Shown here piece after piece: positions 52,509 through 61,462 of a stretch of DNA of 64,000 nucleotides. Both the position numbers and the translations under genes were made by a program. Numbering within the stretch: the first letter of the stretch is position 1; every line of letters starts with the position of its first letter. The stretch comes from Chloroflexota bacterium (GTDB lineage: Bacteria; Chloroflexota; Anaerolineae; JAAEKA01), in the NCBI GenBank assembly GCA_034717495.1, contig JAYELL010000057.1, positions 98,238-162,237 of the forward strand. The letters run 5' to 3'. Below the pieces are notes generated by a model that was not told the origin of the DNA, ran no database searches, and saw only the letters and a list, made by a program, of their open reading frames with translations.

Positions 52509-53825
52509 ATGTCCAATCGAGGCGTTCGCGGCGCCATAACTGTCGACCATAATACGTCTGAGGCTATTTTGCAGGAGACCCGTCGCCTGCTGGCGCTCAT
52601 GATTCAACTCAACGAGATCAAGCCAGGAGATGTGGCAAGCGTCATCTTCACCACGACCCGGGACCTGACGGCCGAATATCCTGCCCTGGCAGCCCGTCAG
52701 CTAGGCTGGTTGGACGCGCCCTTGCTTTGCGGGCATGAAATGGATGTGCCGGGTGGCCTTCCACGCTGTGTGAGGGTGCTGATTGACTGGAATACCGAGC
52801 GTGCCGCCGACGAGATCGTGCACGTCTACCTGCGTGGCGCACGCAATCTTCGACCGGATAAAGCTACCTTGCCGCCGGTAGATATGCAGTCACTTGAGTC
52901 CTGGATCGAGGACAAGGTTGATACCTGGCGCGGCCAGCAATCGGCCAAAAAGGAGACCCGCATGAAAGTTATCGCCTTCCAGGGTGAACCTGGCGCCTAT
53001 TCGGAGCAAGCCATCCGCCAACATTTCGGGGATACGGTCGTTTCATTGCCCTGCCGCTCCTTTGAGGGAATCTTTGCAGCGGTAGATTCGGGTGAAGCCG
53101 ATTTCGGTGCTCTGCCTGTAGAGAATTCGCTGGCAGGATCGATCAACCGGGCCTATGATCTGTTGCTGGAGCATGATTTGAGGGTCTGGGGCGAGATTTT
53201 GCTTCCCGTCCGCCATAACCTGATGGCCCCATCGGGAAGCACACTGGACAGCATCACTACCGTTCGCTCCCATCCCCAGGCCCTGGCGCAGTGCGAACGC
53301 TGGCTCACCCAACGTGGTCTCCAGGCGGTTACCTGGTACGATACGGCTGGAAGCGCCAAGGAGTTGGCAGCCAATCCGGAAGCCGGCGTAGCTGCCATTG
53401 CCAGTCGCCTGGCCGCTGAGACCTACGGGTTGGAGATTCTGGCCGAAGGTATCGAAGATCTGAGCTTCAACGTTACCCGCTTTTTCCTCATCGGCAAGGG
53501 GGATCCTCCCGTGACGGGCGAGGCGAAGACCTCGTTGGTTTTCGCCGTTTCCCACGAGCCGGGCTCACTATATGCGTGCATGGGTGAATTTGCTACCAGG
53601 GGCATCAACCTGACCAAGCTGGAAAGCCGTCCCCGGCGAAATCGACCATGGCATTACGTTTTTTACCTGGATTTTGAGGGCCATTGGCAGGATCCCGCAT
53701 GCCAGCAAGCATTGGTGGGATTGTTGTCTCGGGCCGCGTTTGTGAAATTGCTTGGTTCATACCCCGCCGCAACAAAGATCGATGAAAACGGCGACACGGG
53801 GCAGAGCGAGCTGCTGCAGATATAA
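52509..53825 (+). CDS. AroH-type chorismate mutase / prephenate dehydratase fusion
   Basis: Converts chorismate to prephenate and on to phenylpyruvate. The upstream part of the frame belongs to the attenuator; GGAG precedes the ATG at 52509. Residues 1-120 are an AroH-type mutase: R7, R63, C74, E77, R89, Y107 and R115 sit one residue from their Bacillus subtilis AroH positions or closer. Residues 152-330 form the dehydratase ([24 protein letters not shown], catalytic T323-R-F), and about 340-425 the ACT domain with ESRP (372-375), the Phe-binding signature. Most fused dehydratases use the all-helical AroQ mutase instead. An internal AGGAG and ATG (52962) at the domain border could allow separate translation of the dehydratase. 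Confidence 0.93.
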   Translation: MSNRGVRGAITVDHNTSEAILQETRRLLALMIQLNEIKPGDVASVIFTTTRDLTAEYPALAARQLGWLDAPLLCGHEMDVPGGLPRCVRVLIDWNTERAADEIVHVYLRGARNLRPDKATLPPVDMQSLESWIEDKVDTWRGQQSAKKETRMKVIAFQGEPGAYSEQAIRQHFGDTVVSLPCRSFEGIFAAVDSGEADFGALPVENSLAGSINRAYDLLLEHDLRVWGEILLPVRHNLMAPSGSTLDSITTVRSHPQALAQCERWLTQRGLQAVTWYDTAGSAKELAANPEAGVAAIASRLAAETYGLEILAEGIEDLSFNVTRFFLIGKGDPPVTGEAKTSLVFAVSHEPGSLYACMGEFATRGINLTKLESRPRRNRPWHYVFYLDFEGHWQDPACQQALVGLLSRAAFVKLLGSYPAATKIDENGDTGQSELLQI

Positions 53826-53840
53826 GGGCAAGGTGCAACT

Positions 53841-54854
53841 ATGATTGTTGTTATGAAACAGGGCTCAACAGCTGCCGAGATTGGAGCAGTCATCGCCAAG
53901 GTAGAGGACTTGGGCCTGTATCCTCATCCAATCTATGGCGAAACCCGTACCGTGGTGGCTGTGGTCGGCCTTGTGGGCGACCTTGACGAAAACGTGTTTC
54001 AGATGTTGCCAGGGGTGCGTACAGTTACCCGCATTGGCCACTCCTTCAAGTTGGCAAGCCGCCAGACCCAGGAAGATGATACCACCATCCAGTTCAACGG
54101 CACATCAGTGGGCGGCAAGAAGGTGGTTGTGATGGCTGGGCCGTGCGCCGTTGAGGATCGGGTCCAACTGATGGAAACGGCTCATGCGGTCAAGGAGGCC
54201 GGAGCAACCTTGCTTCGAGGCGGCGCCTTCAAGCCGCGCACCTCGCCCTACTCCTTTCAGGGATTGGGCCTGGCGGGCCTGGAATTGCTGGCAGAAGCCC
54301 GGGAGGCAACAGGCCTGAGGATCGTCACCGAAGTGATGACTCCAGATGCAGTAGCAATGGTAGGCCGCTATGCCGATGTCCTTCAGATTGGGGCCCGCAA
54401 CATGCAGAACTATGGCTTGCTCAAGGCAGTGGGGCAGTCTCAGCGGCCTGTCTTGCTCAAACGAGGCATGATGAGTACCGTCCAGGAACTGCTCATGTCT
54501 GCCGAGTACATTCTGGCCCAGGGCAACTACCGGGTGATGTTATGCGAACGGGGCATTCGTACCTTTGAGCCCATGACTCGAAATACCTTTGATTTGAACG
54601 CTGTGCCATTGCTGAAACAACTCAGCCATCTTCCTGTGATCGCTGACCCGAGCCACGGCACGGGGCGCTGGGACCTGGTAGCACCCATGGCCAAGGCGGC
54701 TGTTGCCTGTGGCGCTGATGGTATTATTGTCGAGGTTCATCCCAATCCGGACCAGGCGGTTTCCGACGGTCCTCAGAGTCTCAAACCAGCGCGGTTTGCC
54801 AGGATGATGGAAGAACTGCGTTTAGTCGCGGAGTCCGTCGGCCGGACGCTATAG
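53841..54854 (+). CDS. aroF: DAHP synthase, type I-beta with N-terminal regulatory domain (copy 1)
   Basis: First step of the shikimate pathway: phosphoenolpyruvate plus erythrose 4-phosphate. Residues 1-75 form the ferredoxin-like N-terminal domain; the TIM barrel starts near 90. Metal and substrate residues: C102 (AGPCAVED), [11 protein letters not shown] (131-141), LKRGM (206-210), H272 ([10 protein letters not shown]), E298 and D309. Starts 15 bp after the mutase-dehydratase gene; the intergenic AAGGTGC serves as ribosome binding site. The next gene is its tandem paralogue. Confidence 0.95.
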   Translation: MIVVMKQGSTAAEIGAVIAKVEDLGLYPHPIYGETRTVVAVVGLVGDLDENVFQMLPGVRTVTRIGHSFKLASRQTQEDDTTIQFNGTSVGGKKVVVMAGPCAVEDRVQLMETAHAVKEAGATLLRGGAFKPRTSPYSFQGLGLAGLELLAEAREATGLRIVTEVMTPDAVAMVGRYADVLQIGARNMQNYGLLKAVGQSQRPVLLKRGMMSTVQELLMSAEYILAQGNYRVMLCERGIRTFEPMTRNTFDLNAVPLLKQLSHLPVIADPSHGTGRWDLVAPMAKAAVACGADGIIVEVHPNPDQAVSDGPQSLKPARFARMMEELRLVAESVGRTL

Positions 54855-54867
54855 AGAGGATATTCTC

Positions 54868-55881
54868 ATGATCATCGTAATGAAGTCAGGTGCATCCGCT
54901 GCCGACCTCGATCGGGTAACCAATCGGGTTTCCGATCTGGGTTTCCAGGTACATCTGAGCCAGGGTGCCGAACGGACAATCATCGGTGTCATTGGTGATG
55001 AGCGTCACCTGGAATCTGCTAACTTCGAGGTGATGGACGGTGTCGAAAAGACGGTCACCATTCTTCAACCATTCAAATTGGCCAGTCGTGACTTTCGCCC
55101 CGAAGACACGGTGATCTCCCTGAATGGAGTGCAGATCGGCGGCAAGGAGCTGGCCATCATTGCAGGCCCATGCAGCGTGGAAAACCGCAGTCAGCTTCTG
55201 GAAACAGCCCATGCCGTCAAGGAGGCCGGGGCTACCCTGCTGCGCGGCGGCGCGTATAAGCCGCGTACCTCTCCTTACTCCTTCCAGGGTCTGGGATTAA
55301 AGGGCCTGGAGATACTGGCGGAGGCCAGGGAGGAGACTGGCCTTCACATCGTTACCGAGGTCATGTCGCCTGACAAGGTGCCCCTGGTGGCGGAGTACGC
55401 TGATGTGCTACAGATAGGCGCGCGCAACATGCAGAACTATCCGCTGCTTCATGCCGTGGGCAAGACCCAGAAACCGATCCTGCTCAAGCGGGGCATGATG
55501 AGCACCATCCAGGAATTGTTGATGGCCGCGGAGTATATTCTCTCCGACGGCAACTTCAAGGTCATGCTCTGCGAACGGGGTATCCGGACCTTCGAAACGT
55601 TCACCCGCAACACGACCGACATCAACGCCATTCCAGCGCTCAAATCCCTGAGCCATCTGCCTGTCATCGGCGATCCCAGCCACAGTACCGGCAGGTGGAG
55701 CCTGGTGGAGCCTGTGGCGCGTGCATTGGTGGCAGCCGGGGCCGATGGTCTCATCGTCGAGGTACACATTGATCCTGAGAACGCGCTTTCAGATGGCGCC
55801 CAGAGTCTCAAGCCGGAGCGCTTTGCTGCACTCGTCGAAAGCTTGAAGCCCATTGCCGCAGCGGTCGGACGCGAATTATAG
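54868..55881 (+). CDS. aroF: DAHP synthase, type I-beta (copy 2)
   Basis: Same length (337) and same architecture as the preceding gene: N-terminal regulatory domain, [36 protein letters not shown] and [13 protein letters not shown]. Most differences lie in the first 90 residues, the part that binds effectors in this class, which would fit different feedback specificities. GAGAGGA precedes the ATG, 13 bp after copy 1. Confidence 0.95.
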   Translation: MIIVMKSGASAADLDRVTNRVSDLGFQVHLSQGAERTIIGVIGDERHLESANFEVMDGVEKTVTILQPFKLASRDFRPEDTVISLNGVQIGGKELAIIAGPCSVENRSQLLETAHAVKEAGATLLRGGAYKPRTSPYSFQGLGLKGLEILAEAREETGLHIVTEVMSPDKVPLVAEYADVLQIGARNMQNYPLLHAVGKTQKPILLKRGMMSTIQELLMAAEYILSDGNFKVMLCERGIRTFETFTRNTTDINAIPALKSLSHLPVIGDPSHSTGRWSLVEPVARALVAAGADGLIVEVHIDPENALSDGAQSLKPERFAALVESLKPIAAAVGREL

Positions 55882-55961
55882 GATACCTGATTGGCAAGGG
55901 CTGTATCTGCGCAGTCTCACATTCAAGTTCAAGCGCCCGGTAATCACACCATTTCGAGCTT

Positions 55962-56864
55962 ATGATCCTAAAACCTCACGACAAGCCTCTCGATAACCTG
56001 ACTGTTGCGATCGCAGGCCTGGGCTTGATGGGTGGGTCACTGGCCATGGCATTGCGGGGAAAGGTGGGTCGTGTCGTGGGCATTGCGCGCCGAAGGGAAA
56101 CGATCGAAGAGGCTCTGGCCATTGGTGCCATCGATTCCGGCCACACCACCCTGGCGGCAGGATTGCCCGAAGCCGATGTGATTGTCCTGGCAACACCGGT
56201 CAGCGTAATTATGCAGCAGATCGATGAGGTCGGCAGACTGGCGGTGCAGGGTATTCTGCAACCGGGGATAGTCCTGACCGATATGGGTAGTACCAAGAAG
56301 GTCATCTGTGACGCCATGGCCACCCTGCCTTCGTCCGTGGAGCCGGTGGGCAGCCACCCCATGTGTGGGAAAGAAACCTCAGGGTTGACTGTTGCCGAGG
56401 CTGGACTCTACCAGAATAGACCCTGGGTGATAACCTCCCTTGATCGCACGGCTCCCGGGGTCGTTCCTGTGGTGGAGTCCCTGGCCAAAGCGGTTGGTGC
56501 CCGCCCGATACATCTGGACTCGCAACGCCACGATCGAATCGTAGCAGCCATAAGCCACCTTCCCTACACCGTTTCGGCAGCTCTGTTTGCCGGTGTGTAT
56601 GAAGCCAGTCAGAGCGACGATCGAACGCTTGAGCTGGCGGCCAGCGGTTTTCGTTCCAGCACCCGGTTGGCAGGCAGCGATGCACGCATGATGAGCGACA
56701 TTCTGTTGACGAATCGAGCTGCCGTGTTGGCACAGCTCGAATGGTTTCAGGCACAGTTAACCCAACTGCAAACACTGATCGCCGATGGGGATGGAGATGC
56801 CCTGCAGTCTGCATTGGCGACTATTCGTGACAGACGAAATGCATTCTTGCAGGATTGTGGCTGA
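55962..56864 (+). CDS. tyrA: prephenate dehydrogenase
   Basis: NAD(P)-dependent conversion of prephenate to hydroxyphenylpyruvate for tyrosine. Rossmann motif GLGLMGGSLAM (19-29), conserved GSHPMCGKE with the catalytic His, and the helical C-terminal dimer domain (HDRIVAAISHLPYTVSAALF). No ACT domain, so no feedback site of that type. 80 bp separate it from the second DAHP synthase. Confidence 0.93.
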   Translation: MILKPHDKPLDNLTVAIAGLGLMGGSLAMALRGKVGRVVGIARRRETIEEALAIGAIDSGHTTLAAGLPEADVIVLATPVSVIMQQIDEVGRLAVQGILQPGIVLTDMGSTKKVICDAMATLPSSVEPVGSHPMCGKETSGLTVAEAGLYQNRPWVITSLDRTAPGVVPVVESLAKAVGARPIHLDSQRHDRIVAAISHLPYTVSAALFAGVYEASQSDDRTLELAASGFRSSTRLAGSDARMMSDILLTNRAAVLAQLEWFQAQLTQLQTLIADGDGDALQSALATIRDRRNAFLQDCG

Positions 56865-56909
56865 TGATGCAGTCGGCAATGAAGGGGTAGGAGCCAGAAG
56901 ACTTCACTT

Positions 56910-58217
56910 ATGAACTTGATCATTCATCCACCTGAGAAACTCCGGGGCACAGTGCGGATGCCCGGCGATAAGTCGATTTCCCACCGGGCTGCCATCTTCG
57001 CTGCCCTGGCAGAAGGAACAAGTACCATCTACAATTTTCTGCCCGGTGGCGACTGCCAGGCAACGTTGGCCTGCCTGCGGGCGTTGGGCGTTGCTATCGA
57101 GGAGCCCGCACCTGCCACGGTGAAAATCGAAGGAGTGGGGCTGCGTGGTTTGCAGGAACCGGCCGTATGTCTGGACTGTGCGAACTCCGGAACCAGTATG
57201 CGCCTGCTGGCAGGGGTACTGGCGGGACAGCCATTCATGAGTATTCTGGATGGCAGTGAGCAGCTTCGAAGGCGGCCTATGGGCCGCATAACGCAGCCTC
57301 TTCAGCAGATGGCAGCCACGGTGTTGGGAAGGCAGAATGCCACGTTGGCGCCGTTGGCCTTCCGCGGTGGCGGCCTTCATCAAATCGATTACACGATGCC
57401 GGTGGCAAGTGCCCAGGTGAAATCTGCAATTTTGCTGGCGGGGTTATTCGCCGATGGCCTGACGGTGGTTCGGGAACCAGGTCCAGCCCGCGACCACACC
57501 GAGCGACTGTTGCGAGTCATGGGCGGGCCGGTGCATGTTTACGGTTCGGTGATCAGCATCGAGCGGCCGCGCACAGCTTTAACTTCGGTGGAGATGACTG
57601 TTCCAGGAGATATCTCTTCCGCGGCTTTTCTGATAGCAGCCGCGCTGATCACCCCTGGTGCCCAGATCACTGTCGCCGGCGTCGGCGTCAACCCGCGCCG
57701 TACCGGAATCCTGGAGATCTTTCGTGAGATGGGCGCCGATTTGGAAATTTCGAACGAGCGCCAGGATCATGGCGAACCGGTTGCCGACGTTACGGCGCGG
57801 CATGGTCAACTGCGCGGGATCGAAATCGGTGGTGACCTGATCGTTCGGGCGATCGACGAGCTTCCTATTGTAGCAGTTGCTGCGACCCAGGCCCATGGTC
57901 GGACCCTGATCCGGGATGCCGCCGAGCTGCGGATCAAGGAGACCGATCGAATCGCCACCATCGTATCGCAATTGCGCCGCCTGGGCGCCACCATCGAGGA
58001 GCAGCCCGATGGGTTTATCGTGGATGGCCCGACCCAGCTTGGTGGTGCGCCGGTGCATAGCCATGGCGATCACCGCCTGGCCATGGCGCTTGCCGTTGCT
58101 GGCCTGGTAGCATCCGGACCTGTGTTGGTAGAGGACGCAGGGTGCATTGCTGACAGCTATCCGGGATTCGAACGCGCGCTGACCAAGCTGGGCGTTGAGG
58201 TCGAAGTTCACTCATGA
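56910..58217 (+). CDS. aroA: 3-phosphoshikimate 1-carboxyvinyltransferase (EPSP synthase)
   Basis: Transfers enolpyruvyl from PEP to shikimate 3-phosphate. Family motifs: GDKSISHRAAIFAALA (K21, R26), NSGTSMRLLAG, RRPMGRI, MPVASAQVKSAILLAGL, DELPIVAVAA with the catalytic Asp, KETDRI and HGDHRLAMALAVAG. The PEP-loop reads NSGTSMRL rather than NAGTAMRP, as in class II glyphosate-tolerant-type enzymes. 435 residues, normal length. Confidence 0.96.
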   Translation: MNLIIHPPEKLRGTVRMPGDKSISHRAAIFAALAEGTSTIYNFLPGGDCQATLACLRALGVAIEEPAPATVKIEGVGLRGLQEPAVCLDCANSGTSMRLLAGVLAGQPFMSILDGSEQLRRRPMGRITQPLQQMAATVLGRQNATLAPLAFRGGGLHQIDYTMPVASAQVKSAILLAGLFADGLTVVREPGPARDHTERLLRVMGGPVHVYGSVISIERPRTALTSVEMTVPGDISSAAFLIAAALITPGAQITVAGVGVNPRRTGILEIFREMGADLEISNERQDHGEPVADVTARHGQLRGIEIGGDLIVRAIDELPIVAVAATQAHGRTLIRDAAELRIKETDRIATIVSQLRRLGATIEEQPDGFIVDGPTQLGGAPVHSHGDHRLAMALAVAGLVASGPVLVEDAGCIADSYPGFERALTKLGVEVEVHS

Positions 58218-58268
58218 GAGTGAAGATCTGTCAGCTTGCTGCTTGCTCCAGAATGGACACCAGGTCCG

Positions 58269-59138
58269 ATGTTATCTGAATCAAAGGATATAGATCGCTC
58301 TCGGCGGGTCGGCCTTCTGGGCTGGCCGGTGGGCCACAGCGTCAGTCCCGCCATGCACAATGCGGCCTTCCTGGCCATGGGGCTGGCCTGGCACTACCAG
58401 GCGTTGCCCGTGCATCCCGATCAATTGGGCGAAAGGTTGGCTGAACTTGTCGATAGCGGCTTCCGGGGCACAAATGTCACAGTACCTCACAAGCAAGCAG
58501 TTGTGGCATTGATCGACGAGATCAGCCACGCAGCGCGGGTAATCGGCGCAGTGAATACGGTGATTGTGGGGCCAGACGGATATCTGTCCGGCGATAACAC
58601 AGATTGGCAAGGATTCCTTCATCCCTTGGACGGCCATGGGTTTGACCTGGCTGGCAAGCAGGTGGTGCTGTTAGGAGCTGGTGGGTCTGCCCGAGCTGTA
58701 TGTTACGCGCTTGCCCGGCGAAAGGTTGCCAGTATCACTATCTGGAATCGCAAAGCAGGCCGCGCCGAGCAGTTGGCAGTCCATTGCCACAGCTTCTTCC
58801 CGGAAGTAACTGTTGCCTTCGGAACCGATCTGGCGACCCTTCCAGTCTCCGAAGCGGATATGGTGGTCAATACGACACCGGTAGGTATGTGGCCCAAGGA
58901 TGGTGAAACGGCCTGGCCTTCGGATGAACCCCTGCCGGCGGAGGCTCTGTTCTACGATCTGGTATATCGGCCTCAGCGGACCCTGTTTTTGCAACAGGCC
59001 GAAAGGGCAGGTTGTGCGACTCAGGATGGACTGGACATGCTTGTTGCCCAGGGTGCCATTTCGATCGAACTATGGACGGGCCAATCGCCGCCGATGGATA
59101 TCATGGCGGCTGCTGCCCTCGCAGCCTTGAAAAAATAG
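58269..59138 (+). CDS. aroE: shikimate dehydrogenase
   Basis: NADP-dependent reduction of 3-dehydroshikimate. Shikimate-binding GWPVGHSVSPAMHNAAF and TNVTVPHKQAVV (with catalytic Lys), AVNTVI, GDNTDWQGF with the catalytic Asp, and the nucleotide loop LGAGGSARAVCYAL. The open frame starts with TTG at 58236, but the ATG at 58269 (MLSESKD) follows CAGG with proper spacing. Confidence 0.93.
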   Translation: MLSESKDIDRSRRVGLLGWPVGHSVSPAMHNAAFLAMGLAWHYQALPVHPDQLGERLAELVDSGFRGTNVTVPHKQAVVALIDEISHAARVIGAVNTVIVGPDGYLSGDNTDWQGFLHPLDGHGFDLAGKQVVLLGAGGSARAVCYALARRKVASITIWNRKAGRAEQLAVHCHSFFPEVTVAFGTDLATLPVSEADMVVNTTPVGMWPKDGETAWPSDEPLPAEALFYDLVYRPQRTLFLQQAERAGCATQDGLDMLVAQGAISIELWTGQSPPMDIMAAAALAALKK

Positions 59139-59170
59139 ATTGGTAGATAGCATCACAATATGGATAGATC

Positions 59171-60358
59171 ATGCTACGATTCTTAACTGCTGGTGAATCA
59201 CATGGCCCGGCACTGGTAGCCATCCTGGAGGGTATGCCCGCAGGACTCTCCTTGTCTTCGGACGACCTTGCACTCGATCTGGTCCGCCGCCAGAAGGCCT
59301 ATGGCGCGGGCGGGCGGATGAAAATCGAACGAGACCGGGCCATGATACTCTCTGGCGTCATGGCAGGGCACACGACTGGTGCCCCGATCGCCCTGTTACT
59401 GGAAAATCGGGACTATGAAAAATGGCGTGACCGCGACATCGAGCCATTGTCCACGCCCCGTCCCGGTCACGCAGACCTGACGGGCGCAATCAAGTATGGG
59501 TACCGGGAACTCCGGCTGGCCCTGGAACGCGCCAGCGCTCGGGAAACCGCGGCGCGCGTGGCGGTCGGGGGAGTATGCAAGGCTCTTTTGGCCCAGTTCG
59601 ATATTCGGGTTAGCAGCTACGTCACGGCGATTGGCGGGGTCGAGGTGGATTGGCAGCGCATGGCAAGTCTTGTTTACCAGGACCGCTTTCTAGTGGCCGA
59701 GAGGAATGATCTGCGGTGTCCCGACCAAGAGGTTCTTCCGGCCATGCGTGAGCGGGTTCGGATATGCATGCAGGACAAGGACACGGTGGGCGGCACTTTT
59801 GAGGTCGTGTCGCTGGGTTTGCCGCCAGGGCTTGGTAGCCATGTTCACTACGATCGGCGTCTCAGTGGGCGGCTGATGGGAGCTGTGGGTTCGATTCAGG
59901 CCATCAAGGGCGTTGAAATTGGTCCCGCCTTTGAGAACGCTACTCTGCCGGGCACCCAGGTCCACGACGAGATCTTTATCGACGAGGCGACAGGTGAACT
60001 GATACGGGAGAGCAATCGGGCGGGAGGGTTGGAGGGTGGCATCACAACCGGGCAGCCCCTGCTGGTTCGCGCCGCTATGAAACCGATCTCCACCACGCTG
60101 AGCCCTCTGCGCAGCGTCAACCTGGCTACCGGAGAATCCGAGCTTTCTCGCTACGAGCGCAGCGATTTCAACGCCGTGCCGCGCGCTGCCGTGGTTGGTG
60201 AGGCGATGGTGGCCTTCGTGCTGGCTGATGTACTGCTGGAGAAGTTGGGTGGTGACAGCCTGGATGATCTGCGAACCCGGTTCGAGTCGCTGCGACGCAA
60301 TCGGCTGAGCGATCTGCCCATGGATGATGTGCCGTGGCAGTTTGGCTTTGAGCAGTAA
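59171..60358 (+). CDS. aroC: chorismate synthase
   Basis: FMN-dependent elimination giving chorismate, the branch-point product used by the AroH domain of this operon. Signatures: GESHGPAL at the N-terminus, GGRMKIERD, PGHADLTGAIKYG, ARETAARVAVGGV and the C-terminal GGLEGGITTGQPLLVRAAMKP. 395 residues. Confidence 0.96.
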   Translation: MLRFLTAGESHGPALVAILEGMPAGLSLSSDDLALDLVRRQKAYGAGGRMKIERDRAMILSGVMAGHTTGAPIALLLENRDYEKWRDRDIEPLSTPRPGHADLTGAIKYGYRELRLALERASARETAARVAVGGVCKALLAQFDIRVSSYVTAIGGVEVDWQRMASLVYQDRFLVAERNDLRCPDQEVLPAMRERVRICMQDKDTVGGTFEVVSLGLPPGLGSHVHYDRRLSGRLMGAVGSIQAIKGVEIGPAFENATLPGTQVHDEIFIDEATGELIRESNRAGGLEGGITTGQPLLVRAAMKPISTTLSPLRSVNLATGESELSRYERSDFNAVPRAAVVGEAMVAFVLADVLLEKLGGDSLDDLRTRFESLRRNRLSDLPMDDVPWQFGFEQ

Positions 60359-60378
60359 GGTGTGGCGACCGGGAGGCG

Positions 60379-61260
60379 TTAGCCCTGCTTGCGGGCCTTG
60401 ATTTGCACCAATCCCGTCGAGGCTGCCTTTCGCACTTTTCCTTTGGGATCGGATCTCGCCGCCCGCAGGGCCGCTTCTGCCTCCTGGCCTCCAAGACGAG
60501 CCAGACTCTGGGCTGCGGCCTCCCGCACCATGGCGGATCGATCATGGATCAAACGATCGGTTGTGGCAGCGACAGCTTGCTTGTCACCCAGGATACCCAG
60601 TGCCAGGAGCGCTGCAGCCCGCACATCACGGTGGCTGTGGGTCAGAGCGTCGAGCAGCGGTTCAAGGGCGTTTTGATGGCCGAAACGACCTAGCCAGCGG
60701 GCTGCCGTCCGGGCGTCGCCAACATCATCGCCGTACAACTGTTCTATCCAGGGCGCCGGGTCCAGCGTGTGTTCCGTGCCGAAACGGGCAGCATCCTTGT
60801 CCGCAGCGACAAAGTTGTCGAAGATGTCGGCGAAAGCTGGGTCGCGGGGATCGATTGGATCGTCGACCGGTGTGGAGCGAGCACTGGAAGGAAGCAAGTG
60901 ACGGGCAAATTCGCTGGCCGAGCGGACCTGTCCTCCGGCGGCTCTGACCAGATTGGACAGCGCTCTGTCGTTGGTGACAACCGTTATTGTGGACGAGGTT
61001 CTATGGTGGCCAACAATCTGTAGGATGAGGGCATCTGCCTCCTGGCCCGGTGCGGCGAAGCGTACTTGCACACGCTGGCTGGAAAGGGCCCAGCCTGGCG
61101 AAGAACCTTCGCCAGGATCAAAAACAACGGTAAGCCGTTGCTTCGTAGCAGCACAATAGCTGCGCAGCCGTTGAACCAATTGCCATTCGTCGTCGGGATC
61201 AGCCAGGTCGATATCGGGAATAACGCCAATCAGGTTGTGTCCATCGATCACAACAAGCAT
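60379..61260 (-). CDS. NYN (YacP-like) nuclease domain with HEAT repeats
   Basis: Residues 1-120 form a NYN/PIN-like domain of the YacP type: VVIDGHNLIG at the start, acidic residues in GQEADALILQIV and VVTNDRALSNLV. Such domains are metal-dependent RNases, in Bacillus YacP linked to rRNA or mRNA processing. Residues 170-293 are HEAT-like repeats (DARTAARWLGRFGHQNALEPLLDAL; DVRAAALLALGILGDKQAV), probably for partner or RNA binding. The frame opens with TTG at 61296; the ATG at 61260 is preferred. It lies opposite to the aromatic genes, splitting aroC from aroK-aroB. Confidence 0.85.
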   Translation of the reverse strand: MLVVIDGHNLIGVIPDIDLADPDDEWQLVQRLRSYCAATKQRLTVVFDPGEGSSPGWALSSQRVQVRFAAPGQEADALILQIVGHHRTSSTITVVTNDRALSNLVRAAGGQVRSASEFARHLLPSSARSTPVDDPIDPRDPAFADIFDNFVAADKDAARFGTEHTLDPAPWIEQLYGDDVGDARTAARWLGRFGHQNALEPLLDALTHSHRDVRAAALLALGILGDKQAVAATTDRLIHDRSAMVREAAAQSLARLGGQEAEAALRAARSDPKGKVRKAASTGLVQIKARKQG

Positions 61261-61338
61261 AGTTGGATTTTTATCATGTTGGGCAGTAATTGGCAAATCG
61301 CTGCATTCAAGACTCTTTTGGTGCCAAACCTGGACAAA

Positions 61339-61392
61339 CCAGAGGAACGCTGATTTCCGCAGACCTCCGGCGCAGATTTCCGCTGATCTTTT
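61339..61392 (+). repeat. dispersed intergenic repeat, copy B
   Basis: Inverted match to 14634-14690. Ends in TCTTTT. Lies between the NYN gene and the aroK-aroB start. Confidence 0.8.
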
Positions 61393-61462
61393 ATTGGATT
61401 GACCAGTGTCACACTTCGGCTATGCCCCTCGACACGCTCGGGACGTTGCTCAGGATAGGATT

